This document shows, in pieces, positions 26,197 to 35,247 of a DNA stretch of 64,000 bases (position 1 is the first letter of the stretch; the number at the start of each line of letters is the position of its first letter). The notes beneath the pieces were generated by a model. That model was given only the letters and a program-made list of their open reading frames with translations. It was not told the origin of the DNA and did not search any database. A program made the position numbers and the translations under genes. This DNA is from an uncultured Christensenella sp. (GTDB taxonomy: Bacteria > Bacillota > Clostridia > Christensenellales > Pumilibacteraceae), in assembly GCA_910585955.1 (NCBI GenBank), contig CAJUGC010000001.1, forward strand, positions 280,223-344,222. The letters run 5' to 3'.

Positions 26197-27150
26197 TTAC
26201 CATTCTATGACGCAAGCGCCGCTCGTCATGCCCGCGCCGAACGCCACGAGCAAAAGCTTGTCGCCTTTTTTAAACGTGTTTTTTCGATTATACTCGTCAA
26301 GGAGCACGGAAATCGAAGTCGCGGACATATTTCCGCAAGTCTCGATGTTCGTGAGCACTCTGTCCTTGGAAAGCCCCAGACGCTTTGCCGCGCCCTCTAT
26401 TATGCGAATATTCGCCTGATGCGGCAGGAAATAATCGATATCGCTCTTCTCGAGCTTGGCTTCGGCGAGAACCTTGTCTATCTCCGCCATCATGGCAGAG
26501 ACGGCGAATTTATACACTTCCTGTCCCTGCATATGAAGGACGGGCTTGACCTCGGGAAGTTCGCTGAATACGGACGTCCCCGAAAAGCTTTCGCCGTGTA
26601 TCATCGTAGTGGACGGAGCGCACGAAATGTTTATCGCCATGAGTCCGTCGCCCTTGCCGAGTACCGCCGCGCCCGCGCCGTCGCCGAACAACACGCAACT
26701 TGCCCTGTCCGTCCAGTCGATGAGTTTGGACATCTGCTCGACCGTGACGACGAGAATATTATCGTACTTGCCGCTCTTTATATAGCTGTCGGCAATATCG
26801 AACGCATAAATCATGCCCGTGCAAGCGGCGTTTACGTCGTATGCGGGCGCATTTATACCGAGAGCCTCTGCGACCGCACAAGCAACTGACGGCGTAAACG
26901 TGTCGCCGCGCATAGTCGCGCAAATTACACAATCGATGTCGCTCGGTTTTACGGAACAATTCCCGAAAGCATTTTTTGTCGCTTCGATTGCAAGAAACGA
27001 AGCCGTTTCCGTTGTGGACACATGGCGCGATCCTATGCCCGTGCGAGTACGAATCCACTCGTCCGACGTTTCCATTATTTTTGCCAGATCGTCGTTTGTC
27101 ACCGATTTTTCCGCGAGCTTACTGCCCGTTCCGAGAATTTTGAAAGACAT
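26197..27150 (-). CDS. fabH: 3-oxoacyl-ACP synthase III (317 aa)
   Basis: Starts fatty-acid synthesis by condensing acetyl-CoA with malonyl-ACP. Catalytic Cys in NAACTGMIYAF, His in YFLPHQANIRII and Asn in ETCGNMSATS. Start MSFKILGTGSK follows AGGAGAT; 90 in-frame upstream residues lie over the promoter and were excluded. First gene of the operon, with a leader of about 120 nt containing the hairpin GTTGCTT-GTAAT-AAGCAAC. Confidence 0.96.
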   Translation of the reverse strand: MSFKILGTGSKLAEKSVTNDDLAKIMETSDEWIRTRTGIGSRHVSTTETASFLAIEATKNAFGNCSVKPSDIDCVICATMRGDTFTPSVACAVAEALGINAPAYDVNAACTGMIYAFDIADSYIKSGKYDNILVVTVEQMSKLIDWTDRASCVLFGDGAGAAVLGKGDGLMAINISCAPSTTMIHGESFSGTSVFSELPEVKPVLHMQGQEVYKFAVSAMMAEIDKVLAEAKLEKSDIDYFLPHQANIRIIEGAAKRLGLSKDRVLTNIETCGNMSATSISVLLDEYNRKNTFKKGDKLLLVAFGAGMTSGACVIEW

Positions 27151-27276
27151 CGCATTATCTCCTATGATAAAAGTCTTACACTTCTCTCGGCACATATCGA
27201 CATACAAAGAGACCTCGTATAAAACCTGTAGACTCCGTCGGTTGCTTATTACAAGCAACAACACTCCTATAGTAAA

Positions 27277-27305
27277 ATTATATAAAAGCTCAGACTCGTT
27301 GTCAA
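27277..27305 (-). promoter_or_regulatory. Consensus sigmaA promoter of the FASII/ACC operon
   Basis: Minus-strand TTGACA, 17-bp spacer, TATAAT. I saw no FapR or FabT operator near it. Confidence 0.88.
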
Positions 27306-27568
27306 TCATAAAAAGCGACAAATCGCAAGAATTTTGCGATTTTATACTGTTTTTGCGTTTTTTTCGCGCAATTTGAACTATAATTCGCCGAAATCGGTCC
27401 TTGCTATTATCCACACACAAATTTTACAATTATTTACTGGAACACAAATTCGTTCTTTAATACACTAAAAAACAAAGCAACGCCGCGTCAACTGTTATGT
27501 CTGCCTAAAGAAAAATTCGCATTTCAAACAAAACCTGCGCAACTCGTTGATTCGCCGCCTTTTTTTGA

Positions 27569-27597
27569 TTGACTTAAACCTTCAAGTATTCTATAAT
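27569..27597 (+). promoter_or_regulatory. SigmaA promoter of the YitT gene
   Basis: TTGACT, 17-bp spacer, TATAAT, 51 bp before the ATG. Confidence 0.82.
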
Positions 27598-27648
27598 GAA
27601 TTACGGCGGTTATACAAAAAAGCAACAGCACGCGCCTGCGGAGGAAAC

Positions 27649-28650
27649 ATGGAAAAAAAACCGACAAAACAGACGACCGAAACTACAAGCGAACCGCCCG
27701 AAAGCGGGATAAGCGAGAGCGAACTCGCAATCGTTCTCGACCCCGAGCTCAAGGACGAAAAACAAAAGGCGGCGGAAAAAGCTCAAAAAAGGAAGCTTTC
27801 CACTCTTCGGTGGCTCGTCATTTCGGGCGCAATTATTTTGTCGGGACTTTTGCGCGCGCTGTCCGTGCACTGCTTCGTAATCCCCCACAACTTCGCTCCC
27901 GGCGGAGCGACGGGTGTCGCAACCATGCTTCAGAGCGCGACGGGCATTAACTCCGGTATTTGGATGCTTGCTATAAACGCGCCTCTTCTCGTCGCCGCAT
28001 TCTTTCTCATAACAAAACGATTCGCGATAATAACGGCAATCAGTATCGGAATACAGAGCGGACTGCTTCTGCTGTTCGAAAAAGTAAACGTGCCCGTTTA
28101 CGCCGACAACTCCATTCTTGCGGCGGTTGCGGGCGGCATAGTCGGCGGCGCGGGAATAGGTATCCTTCTCAAAGTCGGCGGCAGCAGCGGCGGCACGGAT
28201 ATAATCGCTACATACGTCTACAAGCATTTCAGCGCCGCAAGCGTCAGTTGGTTCATATTCGCGCTCGACTCCGTTGTCGTATTCATTTCGTTCTTCGTGT
28301 TCGGGCAGGGACTTACGCCCGTGCTTTTGGCTCTCACCGAAATGTTCGCCTCGGCACGCTCGAACGATCTCATAGTAAACGGTTTCAAGTCGTCCTTGAA
28401 ATTCGAAATAATTACGACTTCCCCCGAGGCTCTTTCCAAAGAGATCATAGAAAAGCTGCACCGAGGCGTAACAGTGATTGCCGCAAAGGGCGCGTATACG
28501 GGTGCGGATAAGAGTATGCTCGTCTGTCTCATTCGCCGCAGTCAGCTTTCTGCTTTCCGCAAAATCCTCGCCCACTACCCCGATACCTTCGCCTACATAT
28601 CGACGACCAACGAAGTAATGGGTCGAGGCTTTATGTCGAAGATACTGTAA
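27649..28650 (+). CDS. YitT family membrane protein (333 aa)
   Basis: A polar N-terminal 55 residues, then five or six helices (from LRWLVISGAIILSGLLRAL to about residue 260) with the family motifs FVIPHNFAPGGATGVATML and GSSGGTDIIATYVYKHF. A C-terminal cytoplasmic DUF2179 domain (LKFEIITTSPEALSKEI to the end). Transport function is suspected for the family but not known. Start after GGAGG. Confidence 0.9.
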   Translation: MEKKPTKQTTETTSEPPESGISESELAIVLDPELKDEKQKAAEKAQKRKLSTLRWLVISGAIILSGLLRALSVHCFVIPHNFAPGGATGVATMLQSATGINSGIWMLAINAPLLVAAFFLITKRFAIITAISIGIQSGLLLLFEKVNVPVYADNSILAAVAGGIVGGAGIGILLKVGGSSGGTDIIATYVYKHFSAASVSWFIFALDSVVVFISFFVFGQGLTPVLLALTEMFASARSNDLIVNGFKSSLKFEIITTSPEALSKEIIEKLHRGVTVIAAKGAYTGADKSMLVCLIRRSQLSAFRKILAHYPDTFAYISTTNEVMGRGFMSKIL

Positions 28651-28667
28651 ATACGAACTTAAAATTT

Positions 28668-28712
28668 CAAAGGAGCTTCCTCTCGTGTTTCGAGGCAAGC
28701 TCCTTTTTTAAT
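28668..28712. terminator. Intrinsic terminator between convergent genes
   Basis: AAAGGAGCTT/AAGCTCCTTT with an inner CCTC/GAGG stem and a T-run on the plus strand; the A-run at its left gives T on the other strand. Confidence 0.82.
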
Positions 28713-28746
28713 GGCATGTTTTGAATCTCCGCTTTCTCGTACGACA

Positions 28747-30063
28747 TCACAAGATATTCGGTGCGACTCTGCGCTTGATGTGCGAGCGGTAGATCATATT
28801 TACTCCGAAAAAGAAGAGCGTGCGGACAGGGTGTTTGAAGAACCGCTTGTTGAAAAGCGTTCGACGCAGTATGTTTTTCATTGAATAAAGCCGCTCGTAC
28901 AGCTTCCAATACTGCTCGGTCACTTCGTCCGCAGTCATATTGGGCGTGTTGAGCACCGATTTCGACGGCTTGTATTCGAGCACGTTTTCGTCCGCGATAC
29001 GTCCCGCCTCGTGCATTTGCTCGTTCAAGGGAGTGCCGGGGATAGGCGTAAGGCAATAGAACTTCGGCGCAATGATAGTGCTCTTTTCGACGAACCGCGC
29101 CGTCGCCTCTATGGACTCGGGAGTGTCGGTGTCGAGCCCCACTATCATTTCGCTAGCGACTTCAATGCCGGCGGCGTTCACGGTTTTAAGAACGCGCAGA
29201 TAATCGTTCGGATCGCACCACGCCTTGTTTACGTCTTTAAGAGCCTGCGGATTTATGTTCTCGAGTCCGAAGCTCAAGACATAACAGCCGCTGTCCGCGA
29301 CGGCTTTCAAAAGCACGGGATTGTCGGCGATTTGGATTGCGCACTGACTCATCCACTTCATTTTAAGCGGTTTGATGCGGCGGCACAGCTCGAGCATATA
29401 TTCGGGGTCGGAGACAATATTGTCGTCCACAAGCAGGAATTTCTTAAAGCCGAGCGCTTTGATCTGTTTTATGTCGCGCACCACTTCGTCTATCTCGCGC
29501 CTAATGTAACGCCCCTTAAACAGGCACGAAATGGTACAGAACGAACAGTTGTTCGGACAGCCGCGTCCCGCCTGCACGGGAAGAAAGTCGCCTATCTTTT
29601 TGTTTACTATGAGGTCGAAGCGCGGCGGCGGGGTCGAAAGCGACGTCAGCGGCTTTTGATAAAACGGCTTTAATTCTCCCCTTTCTATGTCGTGGCACAG
29701 CTCGACTATGGTCTCTTCGGAGTCGCCGATCATGACGCTGTCGCAGTACTCCTTCGCAAGCTCGGGCACGAGCGACACCATAGGTCCGCCCATAAACACC
29801 GTCTTTCCGCGCTTTTTAAATTCGATAGCAATGTCTTTCGCTCGCTTTGCCGCATGACCGACCCCGCCGATCCCTATGACGTCGGCGTCCGTGTCGTATG
29901 GAATTTCCTCGGTGAGTTCGAGACAGATTTCGGCGTCCCACCCCTCCGGGAGAAGCGCGGCGAGAAGCGGATGCGCAAGCCCGACAAAGTACTGCTTGCG
30001 CTTTTTTACGAGAAGCCCTTTGTCGTCATAAATAGTGGGCTGTATAAACAAGATCTTGTGCAT
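28747..30063 (-). CDS. B12-binding radical SAM protein (438 aa)
   Basis: Rossmann-like cobalamin-type domain at about residues 1-130 (IGIGGVGHAAKRAKDIA, VFMGGPMVSLVPEL), then a radical SAM barrel with the CxxxCxxC cluster motif in RGCPNNCSFCTISC (about residue 170) and conserved FLLVDDNIVSDP and SFGLENINP. The C-terminal 60 residues are basic with aromatic/hydrophobic patches. Related enzymes methylate or rearrange lipids, tetrapyrroles or natural products. Start MHKILFIQP after AAAGGAG. Last gene of the cluster that starts at 33544. Confidence 0.88.
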   Translation of the reverse strand: MHKILFIQPTIYDDKGLLVKKRKQYFVGLAHPLLAALLPEGWDAEICLELTEEIPYDTDADVIGIGGVGHAAKRAKDIAIEFKKRGKTVFMGGPMVSLVPELAKEYCDSVMIGDSEETIVELCHDIERGELKPFYQKPLTSLSTPPPRFDLIVNKKIGDFLPVQAGRGCPNNCSFCTISCLFKGRYIRREIDEVVRDIKQIKALGFKKFLLVDDNIVSDPEYMLELCRRIKPLKMKWMSQCAIQIADNPVLLKAVADSGCYVLSFGLENINPQALKDVNKAWCDPNDYLRVLKTVNAAGIEVASEMIVGLDTDTPESIEATARFVEKSTIIAPKFYCLTPIPGTPLNEQMHEAGRIADENVLEYKPSKSVLNTPNMTADEVTEQYWKLYERLYSMKNILRRTLFNKRFFKHPVRTLFFFGVNMIYRSHIKRRVAPNIL

Positions 30064-30074
30064 GGCTCTCTCCT

Positions 30075-31421
30075 TTACGACGGCTTTACGATCTGGCGCA
30101 GATACTGCATGAAGATGTGCGCCGCGCCCTTCTTGACGCGCCCGTATATTCGTTTTCCGTATCTTTCGCGAATGAATTTGCGCTGTTTTTTGTTCGCGCT
30201 CGTCTTTATATAGGCTCGCAAAATGTTGTAGTAAAAACTGCGCTTCGACAGAAACCTCGGTCGGAACACGACGTGCGCCATATCCCACAGGTGATATTTT
30301 TCGCGCGACACCGTAATCTCGCCGTCGTAAGTATCGTACAGCGGCGTACCCGGCATGGGTGTTATGGGCTGGATGTTTACGAGAGGATGTTCGAAGCCGT
30401 TCAGATAGTTTATAAGCGCGTCGAAGTCTTCTTTTTTCCAATCCTCGCCGACGATAAGACCGCTGTAGCATTGCATTCCCGCTTCTTCAAGCACACGGAC
30501 GGCGGCGCTGTTCTGTTCGACTGTCGTCCGCTTGTCGAAGCGGTCAAGCTCCGAAACGCGAAAAGACTCTATGCCTATGAAGAACGCGTCAAAGCCGCAA
30601 CTCGCCATAAGCTTCACGGTGTCGGGGTGCGCCGTGACGAAATCTGCGCGCGAAAATGCAATGAAATGCTTGCGGATATGCCGCTCGTCAAGCAGTCTGC
30701 AAAACTCGAGAACGCGCGTATCGCTCGCCGTGAAGTCGTCGTCCACGATAAAGACGTTTTCTTCCTCTATTGACTCAAGCTCGTCCATAACTCTGTCGAG
30801 CCGCCGCACGGCGTAGTCGCAAACGCGCGTGCAAAAACAAAACTTGCAATCGAACGGACAGCCGAACGACGTCTTAATAGTCGCGCATTTGTCGTGATAG
30901 ATGTAGTTGTAGCGATCCCTGTATTTTGCCGTGCTCGAGCGATCGGGGAAAATCTCGTCCTCTCTCCTTACAATCTGCGGCTTTGTTCTTCCCACGCGGT
31001 AAACGCCCGGCTCGTCCTCGGGCGGATGCCCGTCGGCAAGCCTACACAGCGTGTCTATTCCGTTCGCCCACATTATGCAGTCGATCGCCTCGTCCTCGAA
31101 ATCGGTCGGCACAACTTCCGCGTGCACTCCGCCGACTACCGTCATGCAATAGGGAAGTATCTTTTTAGCCTTGCGCGAGTGTCTCTTGATTACGCCGACG
31201 TGAGTAATGTAGCCCGTAAAGCACACAAGCCCGTACTTTCCCTCTTTCAAAATTTTTTCAAAGCTTCGCCCGTCGAGAATCATATCGAGAATCTCGGGAG
31301 AGTGTCCGCTCTCTTTTAATGCCGCAAACGCATATTCGAGTTCGAGCGGCTCGCACACCATAAAACTCTGCAAATTTACCGATTGCGGGTGCGGCTTGAC
31401 GCGCACGAGAAGAACTTTCAT
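30075..31421 (-). CDS. B12-binding radical SAM protein, second copy (448 aa)
   Basis: Same layout as its neighbour, whose start lies 11 bp downstream: cobalamin-type domain (LLVRVKPHPQSVNLQSF, MTVVGGVHAEVVPTDFED) followed by the cluster motif in SFGCPFDCKFCFCTRVC. The conserved VDDDFTASD and FIGIESFR strands are present. The DxHxxG lower-axial motif is not obvious, as in many of these proteins. Start MKVLLVRVK after GGAG. It diverges from the next gene enough that the two probably act on successive steps. Confidence 0.87.
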   Translation of the reverse strand: MKVLLVRVKPHPQSVNLQSFMVCEPLELEYAFAALKESGHSPEILDMILDGRSFEKILKEGKYGLVCFTGYITHVGVIKRHSRKAKKILPYCMTVVGGVHAEVVPTDFEDEAIDCIMWANGIDTLCRLADGHPPEDEPGVYRVGRTKPQIVRREDEIFPDRSSTAKYRDRYNYIYHDKCATIKTSFGCPFDCKFCFCTRVCDYAVRRLDRVMDELESIEEENVFIVDDDFTASDTRVLEFCRLLDERHIRKHFIAFSRADFVTAHPDTVKLMASCGFDAFFIGIESFRVSELDRFDKRTTVEQNSAAVRVLEEAGMQCYSGLIVGEDWKKEDFDALINYLNGFEHPLVNIQPITPMPGTPLYDTYDGEITVSREKYHLWDMAHVVFRPRFLSKRSFYYNILRAYIKTSANKKQRKFIRERYGKRIYGRVKKGAAHIFMQYLRQIVKPS

Positions 31422-31435
31422 ATTTTCTCCTATCT

Positions 31436-31506
31436 TTCTTTGAAAGTAACGCCCTGCATCGTGCGGCAACTGTCGGCTCGGCTTCGCTCGGCTAAGCACG
31501 CGATGA
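31436..31506 (-). repeat. Diverged type A-like repeat
   Basis: Minus strand, shortly after the stop of the gene at 31521: GAAAGTA/TACTTTC outer stem, GTTCATCGCGTGC resembling the type A start, and a GCCGAGC-GAA-GCCGAGC core. Shorter than the other copies and without GTAC. Confidence 0.4.
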
Positions 31507-31520
31507 ACATACTTTCGAAT

Positions 31521-32510
31521 TTATTTTTTGAATACGTCGAATTTTTCCGTCACGGGACGGTATTCGAGTTTCGGCGCAAGCTTTTTACATATGGCGTTTA
31601 TAAGCCTGTTTTTGTGGTGTAAAAAGGCGTATAGATAGATATATTCGCTCCCGAGCTTTAATTTCGTGTCGTCTGCGGTCTGCCCGAAGTCGACGGTTTT
31701 AAAGCCGTGCTCTATAGCGTATCTCACAATTTCCAAAAGCATTGCAAGGTATGTATCGTACTTTGACTGCACCGAGTAGTCAAGCCCCACGAACTCGAAA
31801 ACAAGCTCGTCGCCGTTTGCGAGAAGCTGTACGAATCCGCGCGCCGCCTCATCGTCCTCAAGGACGAAAATCTCGAAAAACTCTCCGCGGAAAAATTCCG
31901 GCGTGAGCTTTTCCACCCTTATACGCGATTTATCGTAGACCTGCTCGTACAGCTTGTACATCTCGTCCGTGAATTCTTCTCCGTTATTCAAATACCGAAG
32001 TTTCAGCGGCGCGGCTTTTTTGAGCGCTTTGCGGAAGCGATAGCGATAGTTGCTGCGCAGAGAATCCATGTATTCGTCGAAAGTTTTCCACCGCACATTT
32101 AGTACGCATTTGGGGCAAGTAAGCCCCTTAGCGTAATCTTTAAGCTCTATATCTGGCAGATTGAGAAATATCTTGTAACCGCGTAAGCCTCGTATGAAAT
32201 CGGCGGCTTCCTCGAAGCACTTTCCGTACTCTATGCCCGGGCGCGTCACCGAAAGCGGCACATAAATCATGGTTATCTTGATTTTCAGATTGAAGCGCGT
32301 GAACATTCCGAGATTATAGCCCTTGCGCTCTATCGTCTCGAAAACCGTGTCGAGCTTTCCGTCTGCGTCGTACACACCGTAATACGCTTTCTTTTCGTGA
32401 TCCGCTTTCTCCATGAAAGCCAAAAATTTTCGGGTAAGATAGATATTGTCGTTTGTCGCAGAGTCCCACTCTTCGGGAAGCTCGGCAGCCGAATTATAGC
32501 GTATTATCAT
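31521..32510 (-). CDS. FemAB/CelD-like GNAT acyltransferase (329 aa)
   Basis: Looks like a double-GNAT protein: residues 120-330 contain YMDSLRSNYRYRFRKALKKA (the CelD/acetyltransf_6 signature region), GFVQLLANGDELVFEFVGLD and a helix with YAIEHGFKTVDFGQTADDTKLKLG, where Acyl-CoA or aminoacyl-tRNA binding occurs in relatives. Substrate unknown. ATGA overlap with the gene upstream. Its place between another GNAT-like gene and two radical SAM genes suggests it acylates or aminoacylates a product they modify. Confidence 0.75.
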   Translation of the reverse strand: MIIRYNSAAELPEEWDSATNDNIYLTRKFLAFMEKADHEKKAYYGVYDADGKLDTVFETIERKGYNLGMFTRFNLKIKITMIYVPLSVTRPGIEYGKCFEEAADFIRGLRGYKIFLNLPDIELKDYAKGLTCPKCVLNVRWKTFDEYMDSLRSNYRYRFRKALKKAAPLKLRYLNNGEEFTDEMYKLYEQVYDKSRIRVEKLTPEFFRGEFFEIFVLEDDEAARGFVQLLANGDELVFEFVGLDYSVQSKYDTYLAMLLEIVRYAIEHGFKTVDFGQTADDTKLKLGSEYIYLYAFLHHKNRLINAICKKLAPKLEYRPVTEKFDVFKK

Positions 32511-33544
32511 AATATTTCCTCGTATACGGCAAACGTGCGGCAAACCTCGCCGAGCAGCTTTCGATTGAGCAGCGCGCTCTTTTTATTGTCGTCCCACACG
32601 AAATTGGTTTCGATATATTCGAATCTATCGCCTATGCTCTTTTCGAACGCGCGAAGAAGCGCAAGCGTGCCCAAGCCTCGGTGCTCACTCTCGACGCCTA
32701 TCGAATTGAGCTTGACGGTATCCGCTCTCGAGCGGCGCAAAGCGTAGCTAAGCGCAAACGAAAATGCCGAATAGGGCTTTCCCGCCTTGATTGCTCCGTT
32801 ATAGTCGGGGTGCCAAAACAGAAAGCCGACGTCCTTGCCGCCGTACGTCAAAAACAAAAGGTTCTTCCCCGAGAGCAAAATCTTCATGTCCTTCAAAAGT
32901 TCGTAAAAATGCCCGCATTCGGTAGGCTCGTAAAGATAGGTCTCGCCTATCGTTCCGTCGCAAATCCGCCGCATGGTCTCGCACTCGTCATAGAATTTCG
33001 AAAAGTCGGCTGTCCGCACGGCGTAACCGCTTGTATCAAAACGGACTTCGTCAAGCCGCCGCCTCGCCTCTTTCACTTCACAGCGATACGCGGATAAAGT
33101 GCGAACAATATCGAAGTCCTTAAAATACTCGGAGTAGCCGAGCTTGTTGTAACAACTGTCGAACGTATTTTTGCTTTTCGCGCTCGTGAGTATCCCCACT
33201 CCGTAGCTTAAATGTCCGTTGAGTCCCGCAACAATTCGTCCAAGTCCCTTTTTCCGAGTAATCGCTTTCGCCTTTTCGATCAGGCACTTTGCCGACTCTT
33301 TGTTTTGCGCGTCGAAAAACGCAATCTGAGCGTAGTCGGTCCCGCGCGCATGAATCCAAAGGCACTGCGCCTGCCTTCCCTCAGCCGATTCTTCGGCAAG
33401 CGGAATAACGGTGCACTTTTTGGCGAAGTTCGTGGTCTGCTCTACGAGCATATCCGTTACAAATTCTGCGGTGCCCGCATACAACTCGTCGCCGCGATAC
33501 ATCTCCTTGCGGAAGTTTTTGAACACTCTCGTCGTTTTCGTCAT
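32507..33544 (-). CDS. GNAT-like N-acetyltransferase (345 aa)
   Basis: C-terminal third matches a GNAT fold: KLNSIGVESEHRGLGTLALLRAFEKS, where RGLGT is the acyl-CoA pyrophosphate loop, then FEYIETNFVWDDNKKSALLN as the conserved last helix and strand. The first 200 residues, including TRKKGLGRIVAGLNGHL, resemble a second degenerate GNAT half. First gene of the four-gene cluster, start after GGAG; I could not find a convincing promoter. Confidence 0.75.
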   Translation of the reverse strand: MTKTTRVFKNFRKEMYRGDELYAGTAEFVTDMLVEQTTNFAKKCTVIPLAEESAEGRQAQCLWIHARGTDYAQIAFFDAQNKESAKCLIEKAKAITRKKGLGRIVAGLNGHLSYGVGILTSAKSKNTFDSCYNKLGYSEYFKDFDIVRTLSAYRCEVKEARRRLDEVRFDTSGYAVRTADFSKFYDECETMRRICDGTIGETYLYEPTECGHFYELLKDMKILLSGKNLLFLTYGGKDVGFLFWHPDYNGAIKAGKPYSAFSFALSYALRRSRADTVKLNSIGVESEHRGLGTLALLRAFEKSIGDRFEYIETNFVWDDNKKSALLNRKLLGEVCRTFAVYEEIL

Positions 33545-33645
33545 AATCCGCTCCGCAAAATTTTTTTGCCGTTTCGATTTTTATAGCAGTTAAGGGTAAA
33601 CTACCTATTCGTCACGGCAGAAAAGGTGTTTTTAGAGTATATAGA

Positions 33646-33793
33646 CAATCCCCTCAGTCTGCTACGCAGACAGCTTCCAGCTCGAAGCATAGCTTCTCGC
33701 CGCTCTGCGCTAATAACAGTCCACAGGTCTGTTATTGCGGCTACGCCGCCGCGTTCACGCCTAAGCTCAAGGGGCACCTTTATAGGGATTAAG
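33646..33793. repeat. CAATCCCCTCAGTC element carrying a nested insertion
   Basis: Begins like the element at 23739 (CAATCCCCTCAGTC, short hairpin, CAGCT) and ends AAGGGGCACCTTTA, but about 90 bases are inserted between the arms. The insertion holds its own perfect hairpin AATAACAG/CTGTTATT (33711-33736) and a GCGGCTACGCCGC hairpin. Confidence 0.55.
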
Positions 33794-33863
33794 TACGGAC
33801 ACTCGCGGGCTCAGATGTGAGTAAGACGGGCAGCAGTCTCAAGCCGTTAAAGGTTTAAGACTC

Positions 33864-33987
33864 CTGACGGCTTAGATGCGAGCGAGACGGACAGCAGGCG
33901 ACGAGGCGGTGGGTTGCTGTACTATATCGTACAGCTCCCGCCGCCGAGAAGCACGCAGTCCGTATCGCGACGCAGATAAGCCGTCAG
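33864..33987 (-). repeat. Structured intergenic repeat, type A (copy 5, complete)
   Basis: Perfect 11-bp terminal stem CTGACGGCTTA/TAAGCCGTCAG that contains the dnaN stop codon, ACGGAC/GTCCGT inner pairing, and GGCGGTGGG/CCCGCCGCC closing on CTGTAC-TATATC-GTACAG. Confidence 0.7.
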
Positions 33988-35090
33988 CCCATGCGGACGG
34001 GAAGAATAAGATACATAATATCCTCCGCCGTGCCTCCCGAAGGAGCTACTATACAGGGAGATGCGGAGTTTATGAACTTGATCACAATATATTCGGAACC
34101 GATATATTTCAATAATTCGGAATAATAACGGGCGTTGAAAGCAATGGCTATGTCCACGCCGTCGAGTTTAACGGGTATCTTTTCGGTAATCGTTCCCGCG
34201 TCGCTGTTCGACGAGAGCTGGAGCATATTCTCCTTGATGTCGAAACGAACGAGATTGTTCTTTTCGGCGCGGGCAAGCAACATAGCGCGCTCAAGCCCGG
34301 ACTCGAACTGTTCTTTAGGCACCGTCACCATAGTCTCAAACGACGTCGGAATAATCTGTTTATAGTTTATAAAGTCTCCGTCGAGAAGTCTTGACGTTAT
34401 CTTCGTATGAATGAGATCGACAAGCATATAGTTCTTGCGGATAGAAATCTGCACAGGGTCGGTCGAGTCCTCGAGAAGGCGGGCAATTTCCGTTATGCAA
34501 CGCGCGGGAACAATGGCGCTCATCATAGCCGTCGTCTTTTCTATGGGCTTCGTGCACTTCGCGAGACGATAGCCGTCAAGAGCGACGCCCGTGACGGATA
34601 CGTCGTTTATCTCGAGCAGTACGCCTTTGAGTATGGGACGCGAATCGTCGGCGCTTACGGAGAACGCAACCTTATTCACGAGATCCTTAAACTCGTTTTT
34701 TATTATGAAAAACGACTGCGCTTCGGTGAGTTCCTTAACTTCGGGATACTCGTCGGCAGCAAGACATTGCAGTACGCCCTCCGAATCCATATACCTTATC
34801 TTAAGCTGGTTGCCGTCCGAAATCGAAAGCTCTATCTGCTCTTTCGTGAGTCTCTTTACGAACTCGGAAAACAGTCTTCCGGGAACCACCGTAGAACCCT
34901 CGATTTTCACATCGGCAACAATGCTCTTTTCTATCGCAAGCTCGAGATCCGTCGCGGTAAGCGTAAGCGTTCCCTCTTCCGCCACAAGCTTTATGCCCTC
35001 GAGCACGGGATTTGCGCTTCTCGAAGGAACAGCTTTTATCACCTTTCCGACAGCGTCGGACAAATCATTTCCGTTGCAAATTACTTTCAT
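33984..35090 (-). CDS. dnaN: DNA polymerase III sliding clamp, beta subunit (368 aa)
   Basis: Ring-forming processivity factor; three clamp domains of about 120 residues each. Typical segments: MKVICNGNDLSDAVGKVIKAVPS, NPVLEGIKLVAEEGTLTLTATDLELAI, VALDGYRLAKC and the C-terminal PVRMG. Normal length. It is alone: no dnaA before it and no recF after it, and the origin signals lie 19 kb away. A structured repeat overlaps its stop codon. Confidence 0.97.
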   Translation of the reverse strand: MKVICNGNDLSDAVGKVIKAVPSRSANPVLEGIKLVAEEGTLTLTATDLELAIEKSIVADVKIEGSTVVPGRLFSEFVKRLTKEQIELSISDGNQLKIRYMDSEGVLQCLAADEYPEVKELTEAQSFFIIKNEFKDLVNKVAFSVSADDSRPILKGVLLEINDVSVTGVALDGYRLAKCTKPIEKTTAMMSAIVPARCITEIARLLEDSTDPVQISIRKNYMLVDLIHTKITSRLLDGDFINYKQIIPTSFETMVTVPKEQFESGLERAMLLARAEKNNLVRFDIKENMLQLSSNSDAGTITEKIPVKLDGVDIAIAFNARYYSELLKYIGSEYIVIKFINSASPCIVAPSGGTAEDIMYLILPVRMG

Positions 35091-35116
35091 AATCTTTCTC
35101 CTTTTGCTTTAGTACA

Positions 35117-35145
35117 AGTATACATCACTTTGCCGAATTTGTCAA
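35117..35145 (-). promoter_or_regulatory. SigmaA promoter of dnaN
   Basis: Minus-strand TTGACA, 17-bp spacer, TATACT, 26 bp before the start. Confidence 0.83.
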
Positions 35146-35190
35146 CTTTCTTTTACATCTTCGATAAGGCGGCAGTCGAATTCGAAAATG

Positions 35191-35225
35191 AAAAGCAAGG
35201 CGGCATATAGTCTCCTTGCTTTTCT
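35191..35225. terminator. Intrinsic terminator after the PadR operon
   Basis: GAAAAGCAAGG/CCTTGCTTTTC stem; on the minus strand it follows the stop of the gene at 35248. Confidence 0.65.
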
Positions 35226-35247
35226 GTATTAGGGAATGATGATAGGC

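Noticed and set aside
18365..27305. FapR or FabT operator in the fatty-acid operon
   Set aside because: No matching palindrome near the promoter at 27277 or in the leader.
27610..28698. 362-codon frame antisense to the YitT gene
   Set aside because: YitT motifs and membrane helices are clear on the plus strand; this frame has no SD.
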